A DNA stretch of 64,000 nucleotides from positions 62,001 to 126,000 of the forward strand of contig CBDCAW010000083.1 in the NCBI GenBank assembly GCA_965214025.1, written 5' to 3'. Position 1 is the stretch's first letter, and each line of letters opens with the position of its first letter. Source of the DNA: Granulosicoccus sp965214025 (GTDB lineage: Bacteria > Pseudomonadota > Gammaproteobacteria > Granulosicoccales > Granulosicoccaceae). A program made the translations under genes and the position numbers. This document shows positions 35,061 through 44,460 of the stretch, piece after piece. The notes under the pieces are model-generated. The model was not told where the DNA came from, searched no databases, and saw only the letters and a program-made list of their open reading frames with translations.

Positions 35061-37085
35061 TCAGGCCGTCGTAGGCCAAGGGTGGAACCAGGACACATAG
35101 CTCTGCAGATAACGTGTAGCCTCGTCCGCCACCACCGGTTTGCTGAAGAGATAACCCTGCATCTGGTCGCAGTCGTGTTCCAGCAGCCAGTTGAGCTGGT
35201 CCACCGTTTCCACACCTTCGGCCACCACCGTCAACGACAGTATCCTGCCTACACCGATGATCATCTCCAGCAACGCCTTGCGCTCGCTGTCCTCCAGGAA
35301 GGAGCGGTCTATCTTCAACGTGTCCAGCGGGAACTTCTGCAGGTACGCCAGGTTGCTGTAGCCGGTGCCGAAGTCGTCGATGCTGAGCTTGACCTCGAGC
35401 GCCTTGATCGAGTCGAGCGTCTTGTGCACGTCGTGATTGTCTTCCATGAGCATCGATTCGGTGATCTCGAATTCGACGTTGTTCGGTTCACAGCCACTCG
35501 CGCGCAGCTCCCGCTCGATCATGGCGACGATATCCGGTGAGCGCAGTTCGCGCGGCGAGAGGTTGATCGCCATGGTCAGCGAATGCCCGGCCTTCTGCCA
35601 GGCCATCTGCTGATGCAATGCCTGGCGCAGCACGAATTGCGTGACCTGTGTGATCATGCCGTTCTGTTCGGCAATACCGATGAAGTCGTCCGGAAATATC
35701 GTACCTCGCGTCGGGTGGTTCCACCGGATCAATGCCTCCATGCCCACCACGCCGCCCGAGCGGCTATCGACCTTGGGCTGGTAATGCACCACGAACTGGT
35801 CATTCTGGGTGGCCAGTCGCAGCTCGTTCTCGACGCGTAGCCGCTCGCGCACGTTGGTCGTCATGGCATCGTTGAACACCTGATAGCCACCGCCCGCCTT
35901 CTTGGCGGCGTACATCGCAAGGTCTGCATGCTGCATCAAGGCACTGACGTCCTTGCCATGATCGGGGAAGATGCTCACACCGATGCTGGGGCTGACCTGT
36001 AGCTCGTAGTTCTCGACCGCCACCGGCAGACTCATGTCGGCATGAATCTGCTGGGCCAGTGCCAGCACTTCCTCGTTGCGCTGGAAACGACTCATCAGCA
36101 CGTTGAATTCGTCACCGCCGAGCCTTGCCACCAGGTGGTCGTCGTCGAGGCTCGCCTGCAGGCGTTGCGCCACGGCCCGCAACAATTTGTCTCCGGTGGC
36201 ATGACCCAGTGAGTCGTTGATCATCTTGAACCGGTCGAGATCGATGAAGAAAATCGCGAATCGCTCGCCGTGCACGCGTGCGATCTCTATGCGCCTGGTC
36301 AGTGCCTCAACCAGGAACGAGCGGCTGCGCAGGCCGGTGAGCATGTCGACATAGGCCAGCTCGTGTACCCGTTGCTGCGCCTCGCGCCGCTCGCTCACGT
36401 CCAGCTCGCTGACCAACACCGTGTCGCTACCACTGACCGGGTCAGGGCAGCTCTCCAGCGTCAGGCTGTGCCAGGCATCGCCGTCGAGCGTATGCACCAG
36501 GGCCTCCGCCGTGACCCGACCGTTCAGGGCCAGGTCACCCTGCATCGACAGCCAGTCCACCTGATTGCAGAAGCGCTCGGCGAGGCATCGTCGCGATGAA
36601 CCCAGGCGCCGACGTGCGGCAGGGTTGGCGTAGACCATCTCCCCCCCTTGGTCATACACACTGACGTACACCGATGTGTGCAACAGTGCATTGGCACGGT
36701 AGAGGGTATCGGGACTCGATACCTCGTCCTTCTTGACCGCCTGGACCAACAGGCAACCGTCATCGCCGTAGGTGTCCAGATCGGTGATCACGCATTCGTA
36801 GGACTGCGGCGAACCTTGCGGGTACAACGTCCAGTGCTCGGCCACCGAGTTGTCGGTGCCGGCCAGATCGTCGCTGTGCTGCAGAAGGCGCTCACGCACC
36901 GTGGGTGTGATGTCCTTCGCCAGATCCCGACGACTGAACTCGTCGATGTTCGGCGAGTTCCATAATGCCAACCCCGGCTCGTTGGCCCAGACGAAACGCA
37001 ACGCCCGCACGTCGATGATCCAGAGTGGCACTCTGATCAACGCCAGGTTCCGATAGGCATTTGGACGGTTTTCGGATGTATTCAT
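35061..37085 (-). CDS. PAS-GGDEF-EAL c-di-GMP turnover protein
   Basis: A 674-residue cytosolic signalling protein. Residues 1-250 contain two PAS-like sensor segments (LWIIDVRALRFVWANEPGLALWN and LHTSVYVSVYDQGGEMVYANPAARRRL). The GGDEF domain (about 260-420) has the intact active-site ARLGGDEF. The upstream inhibitory RxxD site is absent (DDDH instead). The EAL domain (about 430-670) is intact: EALIRW, NLSPREL, EITES, DDFGTGYSNL, KIDRSF, AEGVET. Both synthesis and breakdown of c-di-GMP are thus possible. No transmembrane segment was seen. The ATG at 37083-37085 is chosen over upstream sequence with no homology. Confidence 0.9.
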   Translation of the reverse strand: MNTSENRPNAYRNLALIRVPLWIIDVRALRFVWANEPGLALWNSPNIDEFSRRDLAKDITPTVRERLLQHSDDLAGTDNSVAEHWTLYPQGSPQSYECVITDLDTYGDDGCLLVQAVKKDEVSSPDTLYRANALLHTSVYVSVYDQGGEMVYANPAARRRLGSSRRCLAERFCNQVDWLSMQGDLALNGRVTAEALVHTLDGDAWHSLTLESCPDPVSGSDTVLVSELDVSERREAQQRVHELAYVDMLTGLRSRSFLVEALTRRIEIARVHGERFAIFFIDLDRFKMINDSLGHATGDKLLRAVAQRLQASLDDDHLVARLGGDEFNVLMSRFQRNEEVLALAQQIHADMSLPVAVENYELQVSPSIGVSIFPDHGKDVSALMQHADLAMYAAKKAGGGYQVFNDAMTTNVRERLRVENELRLATQNDQFVVHYQPKVDSRSGGVVGMEALIRWNHPTRGTIFPDDFIGIAEQNGMITQVTQFVLRQALHQQMAWQKAGHSLTMAINLSPRELRSPDIVAMIERELRASGCEPNNVEFEITESMLMEDNHDVHKTLDSIKALEVKLSIDDFGTGYSNLAYLQKFPLDTLKIDRSFLEDSERKALLEMIIGVGRILSLTVVAEGVETVDQLNWLLEHDCDQMQGYLFSKPVVADEATRYLQSYVSWFHPWPTTA

Positions 37086-37364
37086 CAAGAATGATGTCAA
37101 CGCGTATTGGACCCGTATGCCCAGGCTGCAGCGGTCACGAGTGTAGTCGACTTGCCGGAAGGAAAAGTTCACCGGTGGCGGCGTGGGGTTACCCACGCAT
37201 CCGCGATGACGGCGTTAGGCCACTACACTTTCGGCTAGCCACGCTTTCTTCGCGGGAGCAACTGCGGTCAAATACGGCATGGAGGCGGGAATACGGCACG
37301 AAACGGGATCATTTACGGACCACGCCTTGCGCACGTGACTTTCCTCGATGCGGATAACCGTTAC

Positions 37365-38813
37365 ATGCTCAATTTCGCAAGATTTCACCGGCTTACGGTA
37401 GCGGCGATCGCCATGATGCCGCTATTGGTCACTGATCTGTCGCACGGTGACGAGGCGCGCTTCGACCTTCAGGCGCTCGAATCGCAACCACTCGTCTACC
37501 TCGAAAACAACACGCCATGGCACGATGAGCTCAACGACGCGTTCTGGTTCTTCGGCTGCCTGCTGATCGCGGCGGGAATCGTGCTGACGGTCCTGCTACT
37601 GCGCGCCACCCGCCGCCTGCAGCAGCTCAACGCCCGTGCCCTGTCGAGTCAGGCCCAGCTCGACAAGGCACTGGATGAACTGAGCAGCGGTGACAATGAA
37701 CGGCGTGCACAGAATCGGTTCATCGCCGCTGCCAGCCACGACCTGCGCCAGCCGTTGCATGCACTCGGGCTCTATCTCGGTGCCTTGCGCGGCCATGTGA
37801 CAAGCGGTGACGGTCACGCCATCCTGGACAGCACGCACCGGTCCACAGAGGCACTCACCCAGCTGCTCAACAGCCTGCTGGACATATCCAGGCTCGACGC
37901 CGGTGTGGTGGACATTCACGAAATACCCTTTGAACTCGACGAGCTGCTGCAGCAGCTCCATCAGACCTTCCAGCCCGAAGCGCTCGAACGTGGCCTGACT
38001 CTCGAGACCCCCCTATGCGGCCTGTGGGTGGATACCGATCGCAATCTGCTCGATCGCATACTGCGCAATCTCATCTGCAATGCATTGAACTACACCCGGC
38101 AGGGGTCGGTGAGGGTCGAGGCCGCGGCCGACCCACAGACGGTACTGGTTCAGGTGATCGATACCGGGCCCGGAATACCGGCGATCGAACAGGAGGCCAT
38201 CTTCAATGAGTACTATCAGCTGCACAACCCCGAGCGCGATCGTACCAAGGGCCTCGGCCTGGGCCTGTCGATCGTGCGCCGGCTCTCGCGCTTGCTGGAG
38301 GTCGAACTGCGGATGGTCTCGACCGAGGGAAAAGGGACGCGTTTCGAGCTCCTGATACCCCGTGCACTGGCCATGCCGACGCCGGATACCGCAGTGATGG
38401 CGAATCAGGCCGATCACGGCCTGCATTCGGGGGAGAACGCACAGGGCCTGGCCATAATGGTCATTGACGATGAAAACGATGTACGCGAGGGTATGCAATT
38501 GCTGCTCGGCTCCGAGGGCTGCGACGTCATCACAGCCGACAGCGCCGACAGCGCAGTGGTAGCACTCATCGCACGCGACTTTGTACCCGAGTTGATCATC
38601 GCGGACTATCGGCTACGCGACGAGCAGACCGGTAGCGATGCGATCGCCCGGGTACGCGAGGAAACCAACGAGGAAGTACCCGCCATCATCATCACCGGAG
38701 ACACCTCGCCTGCGCGTCTGAAGGAAGCTGTGGCCAGTGGCTTTCAGCTGTTGCACAAACCGGTGGCGGGCGATGAGCTCTTCGCCGCCATCCGCCATCT
38801 CGTCAACCGTTAG
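37365..38813 (+). CDS. Hybrid sensor histidine kinase with C-terminal receiver
   Basis: A 482-residue membrane sensor. A signal-like first helix (residues 7-25) and a second helix (about 58-80) bracket a short 35-residue periplasmic loop. A coiled coil, a HisKA domain (FIAAASHDLRQPLHALG, phospho-His near residue 125), an HATPase_c domain (NLICNALNYT, DTGPGIP, KGLGLGLSIV) and a receiver domain (VIDDENDVRE, phospho-Asp in LIIADYRLRD, Lys in LLHKPV) follow. The tiny sensor loop suggests a membrane or intracellular signal. A LuxR-type regulator follows 10 bp downstream and is its likely output. GTG 37335 is an alternative start. Confidence 0.88.
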   Translation: MLNFARFHRLTVAAIAMMPLLVTDLSHGDEARFDLQALESQPLVYLENNTPWHDELNDAFWFFGCLLIAAGIVLTVLLLRATRRLQQLNARALSSQAQLDKALDELSSGDNERRAQNRFIAAASHDLRQPLHALGLYLGALRGHVTSGDGHAILDSTHRSTEALTQLLNSLLDISRLDAGVVDIHEIPFELDELLQQLHQTFQPEALERGLTLETPLCGLWVDTDRNLLDRILRNLICNALNYTRQGSVRVEAAADPQTVLVQVIDTGPGIPAIEQEAIFNEYYQLHNPERDRTKGLGLGLSIVRRLSRLLEVELRMVSTEGKGTRFELLIPRALAMPTPDTAVMANQADHGLHSGENAQGLAIMVIDDENDVREGMQLLLGSEGCDVITADSADSAVVALIARDFVPELIIADYRLRDEQTGSDAIARVREETNEEVPAIIITGDTSPARLKEAVASGFQLLHKPVAGDELFAAIRHLVNR

Positions 38814-38823
38814 AGGACTTACC

Positions 38824-39492
38824 ATGAACATCCTGTTGGTAGAAGACCATCGGCTGGTTGCCGATGCCATGCAGGTGATGCTGCGCGAAGCCGACCCCGA
38901 TGTCGTGGTCATGGCGTGTTACTCCTCACAACACGCGCTGACCACCATTGATGCCGGTCGGCGATTCGATCTCATCCTGACCGACCTGTTCATGCCGGGT
39001 GTCGACGGTATGGGGTTGCTGGCGGGCTTGCACAACCGCGATGTGAACATACCGGTCGTGATCATCAGCGGCACCGAGGAGGAGCGTCATATCCGCAGCG
39101 CGATCGAGCACGGCGCAGCCGGTTTCATCAAGAAGACACTACCCAGTGCGGAGATGCTCGGTGGCCTGCGCCAGGTGATGAAAGGCGGGCGCTTCTTTCC
39201 GGAACGATACGCGATGATGAGCCGCCACCGAGCCATGGCCGAGCGCCGGGGTGAAGTACCGGAGCCGTGCAACGATTCAGTCGTACGTCCTGGCGACAAG
39301 CAGCTGCAGGTGCTGCACCTGATGGCAGCGGGCAATTCGAACAAGCAGATTTCGCAGGTGATCGGTATCAGCGAGGCGACGGTGAAATACCACACCTCGC
39401 AACTGTTCAGGCTGTTGTCGGTCAGGAATCGCACCGCCTGTGTTCGCGAAGCGCATACCCAGGGGTTGCTGAAGGCCTTCGAGGGGGCCTGA
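38824..39492 (+). CDS. LuxR/NarL family response regulator
   Basis: A 222-residue two-domain regulator. The receiver domain (residues 1-120) has VEDH acidic residues, the phospho-Asp in LILTDLFMPGVDG, the IISGTEE switch Thr-like strand and the conserved Lys in GFIKKT. The C-terminal LuxR-type HTH (about 155-215) reads QLQVLHLMAAGNSNKQISQVIGISEATVKYHTSQLFRLL. It starts 10 bp after the hybrid kinase, so the two form a pair. Target genes are not apparent. Confidence 0.9.
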   Translation: MNILLVEDHRLVADAMQVMLREADPDVVVMACYSSQHALTTIDAGRRFDLILTDLFMPGVDGMGLLAGLHNRDVNIPVVIISGTEEERHIRSAIEHGAAGFIKKTLPSAEMLGGLRQVMKGGRFFPERYAMMSRHRAMAERRGEVPEPCNDSVVRPGDKQLQVLHLMAAGNSNKQISQVIGISEATVKYHTSQLFRLLSVRNRTACVREAHTQGLLKAFEGA

Positions 39493-39510
39493 AGCTCGTA
39501 TCCTGACGTT

Positions 39511-40170
39511 TCAGGCAGTACGGGCGGACGCCAGCCACAGGGTGAACCAGCGATACGGCGCCAGCGCGAACACCACGACCAGCCACTTGATCGCCAGGTC
39601 GCCGGTGGCGAACTGCAACCATGGCAAGCCGGTGCCGACCATCGCCAGGCTGAAGAACAGCAGCGTATCCACCACCGTGCTGAACACGGAGGAACCGAGC
39701 GGCGCGATCCACCAGGCCCGGCTACGCAGGCGATCGAACAGGTAGACATCGATCAGCTGCGCGGTGATGAAGGCGGTGCCCGACGCAAGCGCGATGCGCA
39801 TGTCGGCGAACAGGAACGAGGCCAGCACACCGATCGCGAAACCTGCGTACACCACACGGCGTGCCTGTACCACGCCATGAAAGCGATTGGTCAGATCGGT
39901 GACCAGAAACGCGAACGGATAGGTGATGGCTCCCCAGACCAACCAGTCGTTGATCGGGTATCCCACCAGGATATTCGACGACACGATGATGACGGCCATG
40001 GCCAGCACCGCGAGCCAGGGAAATCGCCCCGAAGCCGGCGCAGCGGCTGATGCCGAGACCCTGCCCTCGACCGGTTCGTCGCCCGACCCCGAATCGCCGG
40101 TCGGGTCGCCGCCCGACGCCTGCACGCTACCGGGAGATGCGCTCGAAAATCGGGGATCGTGTTCATTCAT
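39511..40170 (-). CDS. YhhQ/VUT family queuosine-precursor transporter-like protein
   Basis: A 219-residue membrane protein with about six helices matching the VUT/YhhQ family, importers of queuosine precursors (preQ0/preQ1 or queuine). The TYPFAFLVTDLTNRFHG and SSVFSTVVDTLLFFSLA segments are characteristic. An unusual, Ser/Gly/Pro-rich N-terminal extension of about 45 residues precedes the first helix. The start is taken at the second possible ATG (40168-40170). It is convergent with the response regulator gene and stands alone. Confidence 0.85.
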   Translation of the reverse strand: MNEHDPRFSSASPGSVQASGGDPTGDSGSGDEPVEGRVSASAAAPASGRFPWLAVLAMAVIIVSSNILVGYPINDWLVWGAITYPFAFLVTDLTNRFHGVVQARRVVYAGFAIGVLASFLFADMRIALASGTAFITAQLIDVYLFDRLRSRAWWIAPLGSSVFSTVVDTLLFFSLAMVGTGLPWLQFATGDLAIKWLVVVFALAPYRWFTLWLASARTA

Positions 40171-40279
40171 CGCGCGATTGTACATAAGACCAACCGGGCC
40201 TGGAATCATCACACTGTTGCCGGGCTTTCCGAGGCTACGATCAGATAGACGGACGCTTGGACGCGGGGCTCGCGGACGC

Positions 40280-40753
40280 TCAGCGCTGCCGTACGCTCAG
40301 CAGGGTGACCTGTGTCAGGCCCGCCGCGCGTAGCTGCTGCATGAGTGCCATCAGCCGCTCGGCCGGCAAGGCTGCGTCCGCCCTGATCGACACCGGCAAC
40401 CGCGCGAGTGTGTCGGTGGTTTCACCATCCGCCTCCACCGCCCTTGCCAGCTGCCGAAAACGTTCGATCGTGTCGTCGAACTGCGCCTGGGTCATCTCGT
40501 TGCCATTGGCCGCCAGCCGGCCGGCCCGGTCTATGCTCACCTTCAGTTCGTCGTTGGCGAGCTGCCGCAGCGTCTCTTCGCTGCCTCGTGACTTCACCGC
40601 ATCGATAGCCAGCGGATCAGGCGCAGCCAGGGTACCCGCCAGCATGAAGAAGATCAGCAACAGGAAAACGATGTTGATCATCGGCGTCACATCGATCTCG
40701 GGACTGCCGGAGCGCGAGCCGTAGCGGGAACCGGATTCATCGAACAGTCTCAT
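40280..40753 (-). CDS. exbD: ExbD/TolR family biopolymer transport protein (second copy)
   Basis: A 157-residue inner-membrane protein with one N-terminal transmembrane helix and a periplasmic domain. The segment IDVTPMINIVFLLLIFFMLAG is the ExbD/TolR signature, although the proton-carrying Asp normally found in the helix (VDV) is replaced here by INI. A missing Asp suggests this copy may not conduct protons itself. Its start overlaps the other exbD by four bases. It is the last gene of an exbB-exbD-exbD operon. Confidence 0.85.
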   Translation of the reverse strand: MRLFDESGSRYGSRSGSPEIDVTPMINIVFLLLIFFMLAGTLAAPDPLAIDAVKSRGSEETLRQLANDELKVSIDRAGRLAANGNEMTQAQFDDTIERFRQLARAVEADGETTDTLARLPVSIRADAALPAERLMALMQQLRAAGLTQVTLLSVRQR

Positions 40754-41166
40754 CGTGTGCCCACCGAAAGCACGGCCACACCGGCGCCGCGAGCCAGATC
40801 GACCACCTGCATGAGCTCCTGCACGTTGAGCCCGCTACCGGGCACGATCGCCAGATTCAGGCGCGGGTCGGTATCCACTCGCAACCGCAGTTCGCGCGCC
40901 AGTTCGTCACGCGTCAGTGCCTGGCCGTCGAGTGACAACCGGCCATCGGCCGAGAAACGCAGCACGGCCGCTGCCGCGTCCGAGGCCGCTTCTGCGTCCG
41001 GTATCTCCTGTGGAGGTGGCGCCGTGTTCACCGTCAGGCCTTGCCAGACTTCGAATCGCGAACTCAGCATGAAAAAGAGCAGCAGGATGAATACCACGTC
41101 GACCAGTGGCGTCAGGCTCAGGCGGCGCGGTACGGATGCCCGCCGGAAGTCGAATCCGGCAGCCAC
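40750..41166 (-). CDS. exbD: ExbD/TolR family biopolymer transport protein (first copy)
   Basis: A 138-residue ExbD-type subunit. The helix reads LTPLVDVVFILLLFFMLSS with the conserved protonatable Asp in VDVVF, so this copy looks functional. The remainder is a compact periplasmic domain (LSLDGQALTRDELARELRLRVDTDPRLNLAIVPG). It sits between exbB (95-bp gap) and the second exbD (four-base overlap). With ExbB it would form the proton-driven motor that energises an outer-membrane process; no TonB is encoded here. Confidence 0.88.
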   Translation of the reverse strand: MAAGFDFRRASVPRRLSLTPLVDVVFILLLFFMLSSRFEVWQGLTVNTAPPPQEIPDAEAASDAAAAVLRFSADGRLSLDGQALTRDELARELRLRVDTDPRLNLAIVPGSGLNVQELMQVVDLARGAGVAVLSVGTR

Positions 41167-41260
41167 TAGCGCCCCCTCCCCCTGACGATGAGGCGTTCAG
41201 AGGGCGTTGCCCGGGGTACTCCGAGCCGGACGTTCGCAGCATTTCCGAGCACCCCGCGGC

Positions 41261-42013
41261 TCACGCCGCTTCCCCGTCGGGTGACGTCTTGGTATCCGCA
41301 TCCGGTGCTTCTTCCTCATCACTGTCGAACGGATAACGCGAGCGCATCTCGCGAGTGGCCTCTTCACGCTGATCGGGCGGCCATGGAACCGTGGTGAACA
41401 CCCGAGTGGCGGCATCTTCCATCGCATGCGCACAGTGGTCGACGCGCCGCTCGAGCCACTGATGCGCGATCAGTACCGGAATCGCCACGCACAGGCCCAC
41501 CGCAGTGGTCAGCAGTGCCTGCCAGATACCGCCGGAGAGCAAGGCCGGGTTCACCTGATCGCCGGCCTGCTCCAGTTGACGGAACGCCACGATCATGCCG
41601 AGTACCGTACCCAGCAGGCCCAGCAGCGGGCTCAGCACCGCGATCAGATCGAGCACTCCTAGCCAGTGCCGCAGCCGCGTTACCTGCCCGCGCGCCACGC
41701 GGGTGACCTCCTCGCGCACCATGTCGACACCGCGATCGCTGAGCAGGCCACGCATCGCCACATCGACGACCCGAACGATGGGCCGACGGCGCGCACTGGT
41801 CAGCAGGCCGACGGCCTGCTGCGGATAGCCCCGACGCCACATCTTGAGCGCATCGTCGGACAGGTCGGTGGCCGTGAGTCGCAGCCTGCCGAATTGCCAG
41901 CACTTGGCCAGGACGATGGCGATGGCCGACGCCGAAAACGCCAGCAGCACGAGCACCACCGGGCCGCCGAGCGCAAGGGCCTGCAGGAACGCATCGCTTA
42001 CCCCGGCGAGCAC
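41261..42013 (-). CDS. exbB: ExbB/TolQ/MotA family proton channel protein
   Basis: A 250-residue protein with three predicted helices (about 12-35, 120-145 and 155-180). The cytoplasmic loop and the signature LSPLLGLLGTVLGMIVAFRQLE followed by GIWQALLTTAVGLCVAIPVLIAHQWL are typical of ExbB/TolQ. The C-terminus is an unusual acidic tail. The GTG start lies within the end of the DUF1045 gene (16-base overlap). It heads the exbB-exbD-exbD set and is probably co-transcribed with the upstream DUF1045 and DUF2799 genes. Confidence 0.9.
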   Translation of the reverse strand: MLAGVSDAFLQALALGGPVVLVLLAFSASAIAIVLAKCWQFGRLRLTATDLSDDALKMWRRGYPQQAVGLLTSARRRPIVRVVDVAMRGLLSDRGVDMVREEVTRVARGQVTRLRHWLGVLDLIAVLSPLLGLLGTVLGMIVAFRQLEQAGDQVNPALLSGGIWQALLTTAVGLCVAIPVLIAHQWLERRVDHCAHAMEDAATRVFTTVPWPPDQREEATREMRSRYPFDSDEEEAPDADTKTSPDGEAA

Positions 42014-42690
42014 AGCCGGACCTCGGCGATACGCCGGAACGCGGAAAGCCTGTCAGGCTGCCAGGCCAGTGCCAGACGATCGAGCTCGCACGGCGCGCTC
42101 ATCTGTGTCGCGTACCGGTGCCGCAGCCAGCCCAGATACGGTTGCGGGTCTTGCAATGACGAAGAGAGTGTCATGTGGAAGCGGAAGGTGTCGTGCACGT
42201 AGGGATAGCCGTAGCGCTCGAGGTGCTCACGTTCGCGCTCGCTGAGCCGCGACGGCTGCCGTCGTTGCCGATCGGCATCGCTCAGTGGCGCACGCAAGTG
42301 CTCGAACGAGTCGACCACGGTACCGGCCAGTGCACGCACTTGCATTTCCGACCTTCCGCCCGGCAGCAGCAATGCACAGAAGCCGCCGACGAGCTCGGGC
42401 GCAAGGCCTTCGAGATCGATTGCATGCAGCCGCGCGGCCACCTCCTCCATGGCCGCCACGAGGTGATCCCGTGTGACCTCCGGAAGTGGTTCGAACGGTG
42501 CTCTGAGCGTGGCGTGAAAGCCATAGCCACGTGCCGTGGCCACCAGCTCGGCGCGGCCGGGAAAGTCGTCGGCGGGTGCTGCGACTGGCTCACCGGTGGC
42601 GGTACGTCCGAGCACCGAAGTACCGAAGCCGGCAAGCTCGGAGGTATCCGCCGGCATGAAGTAGACACCGTAGCGTTCGCCCATGCTCAC
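41998..42690 (-). CDS. DUF1045 family 2H phosphoesterase-like protein
   Basis: A 230-residue cytosolic protein of the DUF1045 family, often found in phosphonate-degradation operons but not so here. Two short His-hydrophobic-Thr motifs, YGFHATLRAPF (near residue 57) and FRFHMTLSSS (near 168), are the pair expected for the 2H phosphoesterase/RNA-ligase-like fold. The opening RYGVYFMPADTSEL is typical. The substrate is unknown. It overlaps the lipoprotein gene before it (four bases) and exbB after it. Confidence 0.83.
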   Translation of the reverse strand: MSMGERYGVYFMPADTSELAGFGTSVLGRTATGEPVAAPADDFPGRAELVATARGYGFHATLRAPFEPLPEVTRDHLVAAMEEVAARLHAIDLEGLAPELVGGFCALLLPGGRSEMQVRALAGTVVDSFEHLRAPLSDADRQRRQPSRLSEREREHLERYGYPYVHDTFRFHMTLSSSLQDPQPYLGWLRHRYATQMSAPCELDRLALAWQPDRLSAFRRIAEVRLCSPG

Positions 42691-43298
42691 GGGCTCGCCA
42701 GCTCACCGGCCCAGCGTTCGATCTTGCGATCGATCTCCTCGCGCTGGAAGGAGTTGTTGGACAGGCGGTTGCGCAAGACCTCGATGTCTTCGTCTTCCCC
42801 GCCGATATCGTCGATTTCGATCAGGTCTTCCTCGATACTCTGATCGGCACGTTGATCACGCAACTGGTCGAAATCGAGCTGCAGCCGTTCGTAGTCGAGC
42901 TTCAGGTTCTCGCGCGCCAGAACGAGCCCTTGCAGATAGCCGTCGAGGAAATCAGCCTGTAGCTCGGCCGGACAGTTGCCGTCGTAGTCGCCGCTGCCCT
43001 CACCCTCGCGCAGCCCGTTCTCGACGGTGCAGTACTTGCGAAGGCCGGCGGCGTGGCCCAAAGCGTAGGCCTTCTGGTCTGGCCGGACGTCGTAGTCGCC
43101 ACAGTCGTCTGCATAGCTGGCCATCACCTCGCTCGAACGCCCGGCGCTGCCGTCCTCGAAGCCCAGGGTTCGCCAATCGCCGCGCAGGCACTCCTTCTCA
43201 CTGATCGACGCGCAGCCGGCGACCATCGTGCCGGCGAGCAACATGACCGCCAGCCGTGTACGGCGGCTCGCGTGGTGCCACCGCCATGGATCAAACAC
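42687..43298 (-). CDS. DUF2799 family lipoprotein
   Basis: A lipoprotein of about 203 residues. The N-terminal RRTRLAVMLLAGTMVAGC ends in a lipobox (VAGC) for lipidation, followed by the DUF2799 region (ECLRGDWRTLGFEDGSAGRSSE, with a second similar DQKAYALGHAAGLRKYC block) and a long charged coiled coil. The start is uncertain. A GTG at 43296-43298 overlapping the ilvE stop region gives a normal signal peptide and is preferred over the much earlier possibilities. It is the second gene after ilvE on this strand. Function unknown. Confidence 0.75.
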   Translation of the reverse strand: MFDPWRWHHASRRTRLAVMLLAGTMVAGCASISEKECLRGDWRTLGFEDGSAGRSSEVMASYADDCGDYDVRPDQKAYALGHAAGLRKYCTVENGLREGEGSGDYDGNCPAELQADFLDGYLQGLVLARENLKLDYERLQLDFDQLRDQRADQSIEEDLIEIDDIGGEDEDIEVLRNRLSNNSFQREEIDRKIERWAGELASP

Positions 43299-44337
43299 GG
43301 GTAAGCCAACCGTGCACATCGTCCGCCCGGCCCCACTGGATAGCATTCAGACGCTCCCTGATGGCTCGAATGTGAGGACCGGGTTGGCCGGTACCGACCG
43401 CCACTTCCCGATCCCCGTGAATCAGCGTACCCACCGAGGCGAGCACCGCGGCCGTTCCGGACAGCCCGGCTTCCGCCTCCGGGCTGGCCGCACGTTCCAT
43501 CAACTCGGCCGCCGGCAGATCGCGCTCCGTTACCGTCAGGCCACGCTCACGGGCCAGTTGCAGCACCGAATCACGCGTCACTCCGTGCAGGAAGGATTCA
43601 TCGAGTGGTTTGGTTACCAGCTCGCCGTTCTCGATCAGCAGGAAGTTCGCGGCTCCGGTTTCCTGTACATCACCCCCAGGGCAGAACAGCACCTGATCGG
43701 CATTGCATCGTTGCTGCGCCGCGAGAATGTGCTTGAGTGCACTGGCGTAATTGCCACCGCCCTTCACCATGCCGTGATCGGCCCCGCAGCGAGCACCTTG
43801 TTCGTCGAGCAACAGCCGCAACGAGGCTTCGCCACCGGCGAAGTAGTCGCCGACCGGTGACAGCAGCACATACAGGCTGGAGGCGAGCGAGGGCGCTGCA
43901 GCCTTGCCGATCGCAGCCTCCGTGCCGATGTGCGTAGGTCGTATGTACATCGAGGCGGGCGGCGCCGGTACGTGGTCACGAAAACGCTCTACCAGATCGA
44001 TGATCATGGCGGTAGCCTGGCGCTCGTCGATTGCCGGCATGCACAGCAGGCGGCTGCTCTGCGCCAACCGTGCCACGTTGCGATCGATGCGGAACACGTG
44101 CACCGAACCGTCATCGTGGCGAAACGCCTTCAGGCCTTCGAAACAGGTACTGGCGTAATGAAAGACATGCGAACCCGGATGCAGCGTGAGTGAGTCGGAC
44201 GGCACGATGCGCGTCTCGCTCCAGCCGGCCTGCTGCTGCCCGCCGGCGTGCGGCCCCGCCGGTTGCACAGCGGTGGCCGACGTGTAGTGTGCGATTGCCA
44301 TCTCGGGCATGAAGACGGTGCCGAAATCACTGGCCAT
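43291..44337 (-). CDS. ilvE: Branched-chain amino acid aminotransferase
   Basis: A 348-residue fold-type IV PLP enzyme of the branched-chain aminotransferase group II type. HYASTCFEGLKAFR near the N-terminus, the catalytic Lys in KGGGNYASALKHILAAQ (near residue 190), VQETGAANFLL and GVTRDSVLQLARERG are diagnostic. It transfers amino groups between glutamate and Leu/Ile/Val keto acids. The start at 44335-44337 matches the family start; the region before it contains no homology. A 20-bp triple repeat lies just upstream, between this gene and tupC. Confidence 0.92.
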   Translation of the reverse strand: MASDFGTVFMPEMAIAHYTSATAVQPAGPHAGGQQQAGWSETRIVPSDSLTLHPGSHVFHYASTCFEGLKAFRHDDGSVHVFRIDRNVARLAQSSRLLCMPAIDERQATAMIIDLVERFRDHVPAPPASMYIRPTHIGTEAAIGKAAAPSLASSLYVLLSPVGDYFAGGEASLRLLLDEQGARCGADHGMVKGGGNYASALKHILAAQQRCNADQVLFCPGGDVQETGAANFLLIENGELVTKPLDESFLHGVTRDSVLQLARERGLTVTERDLPAAELMERAASPEAEAGLSGTAAVLASVGTLIHGDREVAVGTGQPGPHIRAIRERLNAIQWGRADDVHGWLTRV

Positions 44338-44460
44338 GAGGCATACCTGCTCGTGCTCTATGCTTTGAAAGTGGGTCGGGGAAAGTGGATCGGGAAGATC
44401 GATCGGAAAAATGAATACGCCGAAAGGATATCCGAACGCCCGACAGGATACCGCCAAACC

